In this document: piece after piece, positions 25,847-35,169 of the stretch
Position numbering within the stretch: position 1 is the first letter of the stretch
Layout of the letters: every line of letters begins with the position of its first letter
From: Ferrimicrobium sp.
GTDB taxonomy: Bacteria > Actinomycetota > Acidimicrobiia > Acidimicrobiales > Acidimicrobiaceae
Direction: 5' to 3'
Length of the DNA stretch: 52,444 bases
Assembly (NCBI RefSeq): GCF_027364955.1
Contig: NZ_DAHXOI010000015.1
Coordinates: 1 to 52,444 of the forward strand
Position numbers and translations under genes: made by a program
Notes under the pieces: generated by a model
What the model was told of the DNA's origin: nothing
Databases searched by the model: none
Seen by the model: the letters and a program-made list of their open reading frames with translations, nothing else

Positions 25847-27373
25847 ATGACGGCGATTGTTGGAGATCTGTTGTTCCCTGCTCTCGTAGGGATTTTCGTT
25901 CTGGCGCTCCTGGGTCTGCTGATCACGCCCCGTTGGGCCGGTGTGGTGAGTTCCGTGGCACTTTGGTTTGCTGTGGCTTGCTTTGTCGTCACCACCTCTA
26001 TGGGAGCCGTTGGTGGCGAGATCGGCGTTGCCGGTGGTGATGTTGGTCTTCGCTTTAGCTCCTTTGCCTTGCTCTGGTCCTCCACGGTCTTGCTCGTCGG
26101 TGCTATCGTGATGACCTTCGCTGAGCGATATCTCAAGGGAAACCCGGCGTTGCCGGTGATACGGGCGGCGGGATCTGGCGTCGTGCTCTCGATTGTGATG
26201 GTCGTTGCTGCCGTCAATATCGTCACCTTGATGGTGGCCTGGTGGATGGTCGGCCTTGCGTACATCGTGGCCTTTCGCTATCGTGGTCGATCGTCGAGCG
26301 TGCGAACCTTAGTGCGGGCGTTTGCACTCGGCGATGTGCTGGTGACCGCTGGTTTCGTACTCCTCTTGATCAGAGTTGGGAATCAACCGATCGCACAACT
26401 TGACCAACATCCTCAACTCGGAGGTTGGTCATTGCCGATTGCGATGTTGCTGGCAGTGGGCATGTTGGTCCGGTCGGCACAGGGACCATTCCTGGGTTGG
26501 CTGCGGGTAACGGTGGATGCGCCCACTCCAGTCTCGGCGCTCTTGCATGCGGGGGTGATCAACGGGGGGATGATCGTGATCATTCGGTTGGCGCCGGTCG
26601 TGCTTGGCACTGCTCCAGCGCTCTGGCTCTTGGCTGGGGTCGGTGGCCTGACCGCGGTGTTCGCCGTCGTGAGTGCGCGCTACCGCGGTGACTATAAAGG
26701 CCGACTCGTGCTTTCGACGAGTGCACAGATGGGGTTTGTCTTGGTCGAAATTGCGGTCGGAGCCTTCGCGCTGGCCTTGGTTCACCTCTGTCTCCATGCC
26801 GCCTACAAGGCCTGGCTCTTTCTCTCCAGCTCCTCTCAGATCGCCACCACGCTACCTCCCTCGCGGCCAAGATTGTCAACCCCTTCGCGGCCGCGGGCGC
26901 TTTCGGTCTGGTGGGTGCTCACCGTTGCCTTCCTTGGAGCGCTGGCGATGGTGGTGCTGGAGGGCAATCCTGTGAGCACGCTCGCCGTCGTGCTCGGTAG
27001 CTTCGCCTTTGTGACGGCGTTGACGTACCTTTGGCGGCTACATGCTGATCGATCTGGGTGGTACCGCCTGATCCAGGCGGACGTTGGGGTGGTGTTCGCC
27101 TTCGGTCTCTTGGGTCTGCTTGTCCACCTGGTGACCAACGATACGAGCACTTCCCTGTCGACCGCGGGTTTCTCATCCCTTTCGCCGTGGTGGCTTTTGG
27201 TAGTGGGTCTTTCAGTGGTGCTGGTCGGTTCCTTGGCGAAGAGGCCAAAGGTGGGCCGAGTTCTTGCTTCTCTGGCAGACGGAGTAGGTCAGATCCGAGG
27301 GTACCGAAACCGTGATGTCACGACCTTGGCGCCGATCAGCATCGAGCCTGATGAACTCAAGCTCGCTGGTTAG
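25847..27373 (+). CDS. dabB: DabB, proton-channel subunit of the DAB inorganic carbon pump
   Basis: A ~508-residue NuoL/M/N-like membrane protein with about 13 helices. With DabA it forms the DAB complex, in which cation flow is thought to drive one-way hydration of CO2 to bicarbonate. The antiporter core LVRSAQGPFLGWLRVTVDAP and PVSALLHAGVINGG matches the family, although Ser-Ala-Gln replaces the Lys-Ser-Ala order often seen. ATG 25847 follows a weak GAGAAAG; GTG 25835 is also possible, while the in-frame opening back to 25757 would run through the promoter. dabA follows after 4 bases. NuoL-like identity is certain; the DabB call rests on the adjoining dabA. Confidence 0.9.
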   Translation: MTAIVGDLLFPALVGIFVLALLGLLITPRWAGVVSSVALWFAVACFVVTTSMGAVGGEIGVAGGDVGLRFSSFALLWSSTVLLVGAIVMTFAERYLKGNPALPVIRAAGSGVVLSIVMVVAAVNIVTLMVAWWMVGLAYIVAFRYRGRSSSVRTLVRAFALGDVLVTAGFVLLLIRVGNQPIAQLDQHPQLGGWSLPIAMLLAVGMLVRSAQGPFLGWLRVTVDAPTPVSALLHAGVINGGMIVIIRLAPVVLGTAPALWLLAGVGGLTAVFAVVSARYRGDYKGRLVLSTSAQMGFVLVEIAVGAFALALVHLCLHAAYKAWLFLSSSSQIATTLPPSRPRLSTPSRPRALSVWWVLTVAFLGALAMVVLEGNPVSTLAVVLGSFAFVTALTYLWRLHADRSGWYRLIQADVGVVFAFGLLGLLVHLVTNDTSTSLSTAGFSSLSPWWLLVVGLSVVLVGSLAKRPKVGRVLASLADGVGQIRGYRNRDVTTLAPISIEPDELKLAG

Positions 27374-27377
27374 TGTG

Positions 27378-29618
27378 ATGATGACGACCTTGGCGCAGTT
27401 GCGAGCAGAGATCGATGAGGCTGGGAGACTGATCGCCCCCCTCTGGCCATTGGCCATGGGTGTGGCGATGAACCCACTTGTGGGGTTGGCCGATACTCCA
27501 TTCGATGCTGCAGTGGGCGAGCTGGCTCGATGGCTGCCGCTGCAGACGCTTGCCTCCATGGAGAGCACACCTACAGCCTCGCGGGATCATCGACGGCAAG
27601 TACGGCCGATGGGTAGTCATGGGCTTGCGGAGGCGTTTGATCGCGATATCGCTCGCTGGTGTCTCGGGTTGACCACTGGTGGCATTGTCCTCCAAGGTGA
27701 GGAGGGCTTGCTCGATGTCTGGAGGCGTCTCTATCGCGTCGATCGAGTGACCCGCCGTCTTTTGGGTGCAGAGGCGTCAGCCGTGATCACGAGCTTACCC
27801 ACCGACCATGAGGCCCTGTTGCTTGCGCTTATCGGGCAAGTCGACTTCGATGCGACCGATCGAGTGACGCTCTTTCGTTCGCTGTTGGTACGCCTTCCCG
27901 GTTGGGCTGGTCATGCAAAGTTCCAGGAGCTGAACCGAGCGATCGCGCCAGGGTACCCGCCACTACGACTCTCTGATCTTGTCACTCTCCAGCTCCTGTA
28001 TCGCGTGGTGACTGGTCGCCTCGACCTCCTGCCTGATCAGCAGCCGACCTTGGTCGAGACCAAGGAGACCATGCGAGTGGGCGAGATCACAACGGACCGT
28101 GAGGATCAGGGATCCTCTCTGTCCTCTGTCTTAGTTGGAGCAGAACTCGCCTATCGGGATAGGCTCCTGGACCAGTTGCGTCCCTGTGATACACCGAGAG
28201 AGATCTCCACAGCGCAGGTGCAGTTTCTTCTGTGTATGGATACACGATCAGACCGGATGCGACGCAGGCTTGAACAGGTTGATGGTTATGAGACTTACGG
28301 GGTTGCGGGATTCTTCGGCGTGCCGTTGCGCATCGTTACCCCTGATGGCTTACCGATTCGGGATTTAGCTCCACCGCTTGCCCAGCCACTCTTCGAGCTG
28401 CAGGCCGATCTGGCGGCGGTAGGTATTGACGATGACGCCTGGTCACTTGGCGATCCGGTCAAGGCGGTCAAGGAGGTCGGGGTGGCACCATACCTTGGTG
28501 CCGAAGTAGGGGGTCTGCTCGCTGGATTCGATGCCCTACGGCGAACCCTAGGAGGGCACCGGTCCTTTCATCAGGATGAGGCCCAAGATGCACTTGTGCG
28601 TATGGAGTGCCACGTGCATGCTTCACTTGGGGAATGTTCTTCTACGGAGCTCGACGCTCTTGCCATCTCTCTCGGCGGGATGCTGACGACGCTTGGACTC
28701 AGCCAGCACCTCGCGCCGCTGGTCGTCTTGGTGGGGCATCGGGCGGTATCGACGAACAACGCCTTTGCTGCTAGTCTCCAATGCGGCGCCTGTGGGGGGA
28801 GCCGAGGAACGCTCAATGCCATCGTGGCGGCCATCCTGTTGAATGCCACCTCGATTCGCACCCGCCTTAGTGAGCAGGGGATCCACCTGCCATCCTCGAC
28901 CCGCTTTCTCGCTGGAGAACACATCACCACGACCGACAGTATTGGGTTGGTAGGCACCTCTGGTGAGGCCGATGCCGAACATCCCCAGTTGGCGGCGCTA
29001 GTCGAGACGTTGGAGCGGCTGAGTCGTGAGGCTGGCTCACGATCTCGCCGCCGCCGTTCGAGGGATTGGTCGGAGGTGCGGCCGGAGATGGGTCTCATCC
29101 ACAATGCTGCGTTGGTTATCGGTGATCGTTCCTTGACGCGTCACGCCGATCTTGCTGGCAGAGTCTTTCTCCACTCCTATCACGCTGATGCCGATGTCGA
29201 TGGTAGCCTGCTGGCCGATGTCCTGCTTGGTCCGATGGTCGTGGCCCACTGGATCAACATGTCCTATCTCTTCTCGAGCCTTGAACCTGATGTCCTTGGT
29301 GCTGGTGACAAAGTGCTGCATAACGTCGTCGGACGATTTGGAGTCTTTGAGGGGAATGGATGGGACCTGCGGGTCGGTTTACCGGAGCAGTCTGTCGCCG
29401 ACGGTGATGGTCAGCGCCATGCACCACTTCGGCTGCTCGTAGTCATTGATGCTGACACAACGGTGCTTGACCGTGTGCTTGGACAGCATCAACAGCTAGA
29501 AGATCTTGTCGATGGTGGTTGGGTGAGAATGGTTGGCCGCTCGGCGACCGATGGTTGGGTCGAGCGCTCGATGTCCGGAGACTGGATGTGCCTCCGGCAC
29601 GAACAAAGCCGACCATAG
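27378..29618 (+). CDS. dabA: DabA (DUF2309), zinc-dependent CO2-hydrating subunit
   Basis: A 746-residue cytoplasmic subunit related to beta-carbonic anhydrases. The four expected zinc-site residues are present: Cys286 and Asp288 in LLCMDTRSD, His454 in LVGHRAVSTNN and Cys469 in LQCGACGG. Their spacings (2 and 15) equal those of Halothiobacillus DabA Cys351/Asp353 and His524/Cys539. The N-terminal PLAMGVAMNPLVGLADTPFD is the DUF2309 opening motif. Together with dabB it should trap CO2 as bicarbonate, useful for an autotroph at low pH where almost no bicarbonate exists outside. Starts at 27375 (GTG), 27378 and 27381 (ATG) are close together; 27378 is chosen. Confidence 0.95.
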   Translation: MMTTLAQLRAEIDEAGRLIAPLWPLAMGVAMNPLVGLADTPFDAAVGELARWLPLQTLASMESTPTASRDHRRQVRPMGSHGLAEAFDRDIARWCLGLTTGGIVLQGEEGLLDVWRRLYRVDRVTRRLLGAEASAVITSLPTDHEALLLALIGQVDFDATDRVTLFRSLLVRLPGWAGHAKFQELNRAIAPGYPPLRLSDLVTLQLLYRVVTGRLDLLPDQQPTLVETKETMRVGEITTDREDQGSSLSSVLVGAELAYRDRLLDQLRPCDTPREISTAQVQFLLCMDTRSDRMRRRLEQVDGYETYGVAGFFGVPLRIVTPDGLPIRDLAPPLAQPLFELQADLAAVGIDDDAWSLGDPVKAVKEVGVAPYLGAEVGGLLAGFDALRRTLGGHRSFHQDEAQDALVRMECHVHASLGECSSTELDALAISLGGMLTTLGLSQHLAPLVVLVGHRAVSTNNAFAASLQCGACGGSRGTLNAIVAAILLNATSIRTRLSEQGIHLPSSTRFLAGEHITTTDSIGLVGTSGEADAEHPQLAALVETLERLSREAGSRSRRRRSRDWSEVRPEMGLIHNAALVIGDRSLTRHADLAGRVFLHSYHADADVDGSLLADVLLGPMVVAHWINMSYLFSSLEPDVLGAGDKVLHNVVGRFGVFEGNGWDLRVGLPEQSVADGDGQRHAPLRLLVVIDADTTVLDRVLGQHQQLEDLVDGGWVRMVGRSATDGWVERSMSGDWMCLRHEQSRP

Positions 29619-29788
29619 CAACGCTTCCCCGACCTGAGTCTGATGTCGTGGGTCTTTGGTGGCAGCTTGTTGCTGAGGAGTGACACGAGCTGGCTGTTGG
29701 ACGCACTCGCGTCCATTTGGTCGTTGAGCCCATCTGCTTTGGCCTGTGGTGACGTAGAACTCATTGAACAATGCCCTTGGAGGATACC

Positions 29789-30223
29789 ATGAAGACCCAG
29801 CCGAGTGAAGGGCAATCCGGAGAAGTCCGCCGCCGTTCACTATCTCGACGCTCGTATTGGTTAGGGGCGATCGTCAGTGCGAGCGCGCTCGTGCTCTCAG
29901 GGCTGGTGCACGTGCATCTTTGGTTGACCGGGTACCGCCATGTACCCACGATCGGCCCACTCTTCGTGGTTCAGGGTGTGCTCGCATTGGTGTTGGCGAT
30001 CATGGTACTCGTGCGACCTCGCCGGTGGGTGTACCTCAGTGCGAGCCTCTTCTTGGGGGGCACCATTGCGGCTCTCTTCGCTAGTGTTGAGGTGGGCCTG
30101 TTCGGTTTTCGTGACGCGCTGAGTGCTCCCTATGCAGTGGAGTCACTGGTGATAGAGGCCGTCGGGACTCTTGTGCTCGCCTTCATGGGCTGGTTGCTGG
30201 CACCCGCTGAACGTAGGGGATGA
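29789..30223 (+). CDS. Small four-helix membrane protein downstream of dabA
   Basis: A 144-residue protein with a basic N-terminus and four hydrophobic helices; the first contains SGLVHVHLWLTGYRHVPTIG. Similar small unnamed membrane proteins occur in mycobacteria and relatives, but I know no function. ATG 29789 is chosen because GGAGG lies nine bases upstream; the ATG at 29771 has no such signal. It follows dabA by 170 bases on the same strand and precedes a hairpin at 30260, so it may belong to the dab transcript. The His residues in helix 1 could bind metal or heme, but this is not established. Confidence 0.7.
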   Translation: MKTQPSEGQSGEVRRRSLSRRSYWLGAIVSASALVLSGLVHVHLWLTGYRHVPTIGPLFVVQGVLALVLAIMVLVRPRRWVYLSASLFLGGTIAALFASVEVGLFGFRDALSAPYAVESLVIEAVGTLVLAFMGWLLAPAERRG

Positions 30224-30751
30224 GGTTCTCGTTCTCCACCGGGTCTAGGTCGCAGGGCCCAGTGGTGCTCCTGCACTGATCGTTGCACCACTGAGTCTCC
30301 CCTCTCGTGGGACTAATCCTCGATTGGGGCTGGCGTTCGCTCGGCTAGCGATGGGTTACTCGGTTACTCGTCGACCAGCGACTACCCATGATGACCGATT
30401 CGCTTGGGCGTGCCAACACCTCGGTGATTCAGCCCTTGATCCTGCGTTCTCTGAGGATCGTCGTGGTGCTGGAGCTAGGGAGCCAGATGGCTGTGAGACG
30501 GTGTTGCCCTCCTGGCGCTGGCGATATCCTCGCGTGGGGGCGGGTAGCAATGGAGATGAGCGAGCGCGAATCAGTGCTGGTTAGGTCCTCCGTCGAGGGA
30601 AGGGAAGCATGCACGCGGGAGCCGCGCACTTCGAAAACGACAGGAGAGTGGGGCGCCTAGATCGTTCATTGCGAGCATCGCTTGGTGTGCAAAGCGTACG
30701 GAAGAGATACGAGGATCGGGTGAGGTTGGTTATCGCCAGGCCGCCAACGAG
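30224..30751. other. 528-bp gap, no supported gene
   Basis: Several short frames overlap on both strands without domain or start support. The only structure is the inverted repeat at 30260-30293 near the left end. Confidence 0.5.
30260..30293 (+). terminator. 9-bp-arm hairpin at the end of the dab region
   Basis: CAGTGGTGC and GCACCACTG are exactly complementary and flank a 16-base loop, 37 bases after the stop of the small membrane protein. No T-tract follows, which is common for high-GC terminators, so termination is probable but not sure. Confidence 0.45.
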
Positions 30752-31777
30752 CTACGGTGCGATCCGTTGCGCAAGAAAGGCGAGAGATAGGGGATACCGG
30801 TAACTGATGTTTCCGTGCTTGCCATCAAAGAGCTCAAAATGGATGTCGCTCACACCGATGCCCGCAAGCTCATCGACAAAGGCTTGTGCTCCCAGATCAA
30901 GATAGTACTCGTCACTCTTGCCGGCGTCGATCCAGATCCCGCGAAGACTCTTTAGAGCGTCGGCGTGGCTCCGGACCATTCGAACCGGATCCCATGCTAG
31001 CCATTTTGCCCATACCTCGTCGATGATACGTCCGCTTTGGGTGTCGAATGGGAGGACTGGTTTCCCGTTGGCATCGGGAGAGAAGCAAGCTGCCACGCCG
31101 TAGAGGCCAAGCAGGGTCATGTCGGCAGGATGCGTAAAGGCGGGTCTAGCACAGAAGTCCTCCCACCAGCGTTCCGGCGATCCTCCCCAATTCCGAAGCA
31201 GTCGTGCTGCATCGCCAAAGCCGGCTCCGTAGCAGAGTTCATAGAGAGTATCGCCTGCATGGGATGCAAGAGCACCAAAACGATCAGGTCGCAACATTGG
31301 TGTGATCATCGCCCCAAAACCGCCACTTGATTTACCTTGAATGGCGCGATGGGCGGGGTCGTCGATCGTGCGGTAGTGGGTATCGACGAAGGAAACCACA
31401 TCGTCACAAAGATAGGTGTGGTAGCGACCGGTTCCAATAGAGTCAACGTACTGCGAACCTCCGTACATGGTCCAAGCGTCGACATAGACGACGAGGCAAT
31501 GGGGCACGTCACCAGAGGCGAAGAGATCGTCAACCATCTTCGGGTAGGTGGGTACAAATGGGCTATGATTCCACCACATACTCACCTGGCCGGTGTAACC
31601 CTGGATGACATAGATGCTTGGATATCGTCGATCGGGATTTTCGTCGTAACCCGGAGGCGTATAGACCACCAATGGGCGCGCGCTAGGGTCCCCCAGTGGA
31701 TTGCCACGCAGGGCCAATGATTCGATGACATGTTCATTGAGTGTGCCAGCTTCGGCTGGGCGTAACTGGAGATCCAT
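30752..31777 (-). CDS. Alpha/beta-hydrolase esterase (FrmB/esterase D type)
   Basis: A 341-residue cytoplasmic hydrolase of the putative esterase (Esterase_PHB/FrmB-like) group. The likely triad is Ser in GKSSGGFG, Asp in DAGKSDE and His in DGKHGN. VVYTPPGYDENPDRRYP and VIQGYTGQ are the typical N-terminal motifs that hold the oxyanion hole. The substrate is unknown; relatives hydrolyse S-formylglutathione, acetylated sugars or mycolates. No signal peptide is seen. The start is ATG 31777 (or GTG 31780). A -10-like TAACGT lies 7 bases upstream within the perfect palindrome CTAACGTTAG (31782-31791), which suggests a leaderless, possibly repressed transcript. Confidence 0.85.
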   Translation of the reverse strand: MDLQLRPAEAGTLNEHVIESLALRGNPLGDPSARPLVVYTPPGYDENPDRRYPSIYVIQGYTGQVSMWWNHSPFVPTYPKMVDDLFASGDVPHCLVVYVDAWTMYGGSQYVDSIGTGRYHTYLCDDVVSFVDTHYRTIDDPAHRAIQGKSSGGFGAMITPMLRPDRFGALASHAGDTLYELCYGAGFGDAARLLRNWGGSPERWWEDFCARPAFTHPADMTLLGLYGVAACFSPDANGKPVLPFDTQSGRIIDEVWAKWLAWDPVRMVRSHADALKSLRGIWIDAGKSDEYYLDLGAQAFVDELAGIGVSDIHFELFDGKHGNISYRYPLSLAFLAQRIAP

Positions 31778-31780
31778 CAC

Positions 31781-32142
31781 CCTAACGTTAGTGCCTCATG
31801 ATCGCTTAGCTCAGTCGCTGGTGGAGAAGATGGAAACACGGTGCCCGACTGGATGCCTATTCGCCGCAGTGTTGGCTGGCTCTGCTCCGAGAGCTAGCGA
31901 TGAAGGTCGTCGTCCGATCGTCACCTTCGCCGGACCAAGGGCAACAGATGTCGGTATCCATCGATAATCAGCGAGGGTCGGTTGACTACAGGGGCGCGGC
32001 GGCGTCGACGCCGTTACTCGCCGCTTGGACGGATGAAGAGCGGTTCGCGTTAGTCTTCAAGCGTGTGCGGGGGACGAGACTTGTGGAGGGTCAGGATGAG
32101 AAGAGGACCAGGAGTCTTTGGTGGTCGAAGGGAGACTGCACC
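31781..32142. other. Divergent gap between esterase and NUDIX genes
   Basis: Holds the palindrome CTAACGTTAG (31782-31791), which overlaps the likely esterase promoter. The NUDIX reading frame is open back to 31900, but nothing in that extension looks like a domain, and the strong ribosome binding site lies at the downstream ATG. Confidence 0.45.
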
Positions 32143-32634
32143 ATGATGGCCGATGATTTAGAGGGTGTGCCAGCAGTCGTCAGGCCTGCGGTGCGTGTGA
32201 TCTGTCTTGATGGTCTCGAACGAGTTCTCCTATTGCATTGGCGTGACCCTATCGATGGAAGAACGTTCTGGGAGCCTCCGGGTGGCGGTGTTGAGGAGGG
32301 AGAGTCGGAGATCGATGCAGCCCGCCGGGAGATGGCGGAGGAGACCGGCCTGCCAACAGATACTATCGTTGGTCCTGTCGTTCGAGTGCAGCGTAACAGC
32401 CTTTGGGCGGGGACGCGGCTGGTCGCGGAGGAACCGTTTTTTGTGGCGCACGTAGGAGATGCAGCTGTGCAACCAGCTGCACTCACCGATGAAGAGCAAG
32501 CGACCTTGCTCGGGTTTCAGTGGTGGTCTGTTGAGGAGCTACGTGAGGCGGACGTCGTGGTAGAGCCCACCCAGTTGCTCCAGTTGATGGGCGAACATGT
32601 CGGTGGTGTGTGGGCGCCAGAACATGAGGGCTAG
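32143..32634 (+). CDS. NUDIX hydrolase
   Basis: A 163-residue pyrophosphohydrolase-fold protein. The complete Nudix box GX5EX7REX2EEXGL is present, its catalytic part reading REMAEETGL, and it should bind Mg2+ and cleave a nucleoside diphosphate linked to another group. The substrate cannot be predicted. ATG 32143, with AAGGGAG eight bases upstream, is preferred over the longer opening at 31900. It stands alone, upstream of an acetyltransferase gene. Confidence 0.9.
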   Translation: MMADDLEGVPAVVRPAVRVICLDGLERVLLLHWRDPIDGRTFWEPPGGGVEEGESEIDAARREMAEETGLPTDTIVGPVVRVQRNSLWAGTRLVAEEPFFVAHVGDAAVQPAALTDEEQATLLGFQWWSVEELREADVVVEPTQLLQLMGEHVGGVWAPEHEG

Positions 32635-32852
32635 CGTCTGAACTCGCCCAGAGTGCCGGAAACGGGCGAGTGTATCCGTTTTGTTCAGGTCGCCCTTGGG
32701 TGTGACGATGAGCTGCAGCACATCCGGATAGGTTCGTGCGTTGTACCGCGGAGTAGATGGGTTCTCAGATGTGTTGGCTTGCCGTTGATTGCAGCTTGCA
32801 TCCAAACCCTCCAAGATGAGCTCGTCGGCAGGGCCTTGATACACTGAGTACC

Positions 32853-33569
32853 GTGAGTGAGCTCAATCAGTTTGGCCAACCGGTAGGTGATCGCGTCGAT
32901 CACTGGGTCCCTGCCCGGTTTCCGTCAGCGCAGGTCATGAGGGGACGAGGGTGCTCTCTGGTGCCGCTCGACGCCGCACTGCATAGCTGCGAGCTCTATG
33001 CGGCGAACGGCGAAGATGCTGATGACCGTCGATGGACCTATCTTCCCTATGGTCCCTTCGCTAGCGCTGCGGCGTACCGTGACTGGGTTGCGCAGGTCGC
33101 AGGTCGTGAGGATCCGATGTTTTTTGCTATCGTCGACGGGACCGGACGGGCTGGCGGTGTTGCCGCGTACCAGCGTATCGATCCCTTGGCGGGCACCATC
33201 GAGGTTGGACACCTGTGTTTTAGCTCGCGATTGCAAGGCACCACGGCGGCTACTGAGGCGATGGTGTTGATGATGCGCACCGCCTTTGATGAGCTCGGGT
33301 TTCGTCGCTATGAGTGGAAATGTGATGTGTTCAATACTCCCTCCCGAAGTGCTGCCGAACGCCTCGGTTTCATGTATGAGGGAACTTTTCGTCAGGCGAC
33401 GGTGGTTAAGGGGCGTAACCGAGACACCGCCTGGTATTCACTGACGGACGGGGATTGGCGGATCTTGCGACCGGTCTATGAAGAATGGCTCGCTCCGTCA
33501 AACTTTGATACACAGGGATTTCAGCGGCAGTCGCTCAGGGGACTGATCGGGATGGCGCTCGCACGGTGA
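32853..33569 (+). CDS. GNAT-family N-acetyltransferase (RimJ/RimL type)
   Basis: A 238-residue acetyl-CoA-dependent transferase. The core runs from about residue 30 to 200: VPLDAALHSCELYAA, the beta-4 region GTIEVGHLCFSS, the acetyl-CoA loop region LQGTTAATEAMVLMMRTAFD, and the C-terminal NTPSRSAAERLGFMYEGTFR typical of the RimJ/RimL branch. Members of this branch modify protein N-termini, amino acids or antibiotics; the substrate is unknown. GTG 32853 has no ribosome binding site, but TACACT (32840-32845) lies seven bases upstream, which suggests a leaderless mRNA. Confidence 0.88.
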   Translation: MSELNQFGQPVGDRVDHWVPARFPSAQVMRGRGCSLVPLDAALHSCELYAANGEDADDRRWTYLPYGPFASAAAYRDWVAQVAGREDPMFFAIVDGTGRAGGVAAYQRIDPLAGTIEVGHLCFSSRLQGTTAATEAMVLMMRTAFDELGFRRYEWKCDVFNTPSRSAAERLGFMYEGTFRQATVVKGRNRDTAWYSLTDGDWRILRPVYEEWLAPSNFDTQGFQRQSLRGLIGMALAR

Positions 33570-34896
33570 TGGCCGGGGGTTAAGCGGCGAGTACTCTCGG
33601 GGATGGTTGCTGGCCGCCCTAGCTATTGGGTCTTGACCGTGACTGATGCGGCAGCGGGCATCTGATTGATGGGTTGAGGAGGCGCGCCTCGTTTCAGGTT
33701 CTGCGTACGTCGACTGTTCGCGTATGCAGCACGCGCGAGCGCGAAGTGATGAGAGCTGCTCGTTACTGATGAGTCCATCGACACGCAAGCGATGTGGAGG
33801 TCACTCGAACACTAGGAGCGCTTCCGCTCATTCTGAGCGATGATTGCAGTTTGGCCAGATCCGGATCCTTGGCAGCTTGGTGCCTCACGGGCGTGCGCAA
33901 TGGACACCGAATGGTTCTGTGGGATGGCAGTGGACATTCGGCAGTCATGGTGAATGTGATATCGGTGCCGGTCAACACGGTGTTGCGCTCCTGTAATGTC
34001 CTGGTGCTCCAGAGTGTGCACGTGCGTTGGCTTGCTCGTTTCGTTGAATTGATCCACCGCTGCCAAGCACATGGCAGCGCGTTCGCAGAGTGTGATGCGG
34101 CGTTGGGTCTGGAAGTGTTCACCCACGCCGGAGTCGGTAGGCGGTTGGGTGTATAGCGAGCCAATTGCGGGGAGGCTGTAGGGCGCGAGAGGCTTGAGGT
34201 GTTGTTCAAAGCCACGGGCCAAGGTTTGGAGGAAGGAGATGCGATGGATGGCACTCATCACAAGGATGTAGTTGTTGCCGCTGCGCTAGTGGGGAAAGGA
34301 TGCGGATCTAGGAGAATGGTCGGTCACTGCAAACCCTCCCCGGCTGTACTACTGGGGCACCCACGGTCCACTCGAGGGCGCTGATGGCTAGGGAAAGGTG
34401 TCAGCGCGTGCGGTCTGTATTGTCACAGTATCGGTTGAGATAACTGATCGTAGGTTACCGGTTGTGCCCCGTGTTCTACGTGCAAATGGAACGTACAAGC
34501 GATGTCGACGAGTAATGGGGCATTCTGCTCATTGAGCCTCTGGAATTCGTGGCGAACTTGCTCGAAGCTTATGGTTGGTAGTAGCAAGGAAAGGTGAGTG
34601 GTAGTTCGGGTAATGCGAGATCGTCGGTCGACCGGTGTAACGTTGGTTGATCACCTTACGTTTACCCAGAGGTGAGTGCTATGAATACTCATGGTTGACG
34701 CCATGGTAATGATGCATTTTCTGTATTAGTGCAGGTAGACGTTGTAATATAAACGATTATGGTAGCTTTAGTGGAGGTGTCGTTGTGCACCTATGAGGTG
34801 TAGTGGAAGATTATTTGCGCTTCTGCTGCAGAATAAATGGTTTTGGTCACAATGGAATGAAAATAAGGTTACAATTGATAACGGAGGCGAAAAAAT
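33570..34896. other. 1.3-kb gene-poor stretch, AT-rich at its right end
   Basis: Open frames on both strands overlap between 33763 and 34261, but none shows a domain, start signal or plausible composition. From about 34640 to 34900 the sequence turns clearly AT-rich, unlike the rest of the window, and contains an inverted repeat TCACCT-N13-AGGTGA at 34651-34675. The stretch leads into the small membrane protein at 34897 and may be an insertion remnant or a complex promoter region. Confidence 0.5.
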
Positions 34897-35169
34897 ATGA
34901 ACCGTCCATTTGGTACAGGAATAATAGTTTTAGGAATCGTACTAGCAGCAGCTGGAGCGATTATGAAGTACGCCGTCACCGCTAGTACGACGGGATTTTC
35001 AATCACTGAGGTTGGTCTGATTTTGCTTATCGTGGGAGTCGTGACCTTGATTTTGGGAATTGTAGTGAGTCTGTCAAGTGGGCGCCGTCATACGGTAACC
35101 ACTGAACAGGTGCAAAACACTCCAGATGGGACCATGCGATCGGTAGACAGTAAGGACAATCTGGGCTAG
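34897..35169 (+). CDS. Small two-helix membrane protein (DUF6458-like)
   Basis: A 90-residue protein with two hydrophobic helices (about residues 7-28 and 38-60) and a polar tail. GTGIIVLGIVLAAAGAIMKYAV followed by LLIVGVVTLILG resembles the DUF6458 family of actinobacterial membrane proteins of unknown function. ATG 34897 follows GGAGG at a ten-base spacing. The upstream 250 bases are AT-rich, and a strong hairpin (35208) lies downstream, so it is likely a single-gene unit. Confidence 0.75.
   Translation: MNRPFGTGIIVLGIVLAAAGAIMKYAVTASTTGFSITEVGLILLIVGVVTLILGIVVSLSSGRRHTVTTEQVQNTPDGTMRSVDSKDNLG

Noticed and set aside
33763-34261. Overlapping frames of 120-163 codons on both strands
   Set aside because: Three frames compete for the same DNA, none resembles a known protein or has a ribosome binding site.
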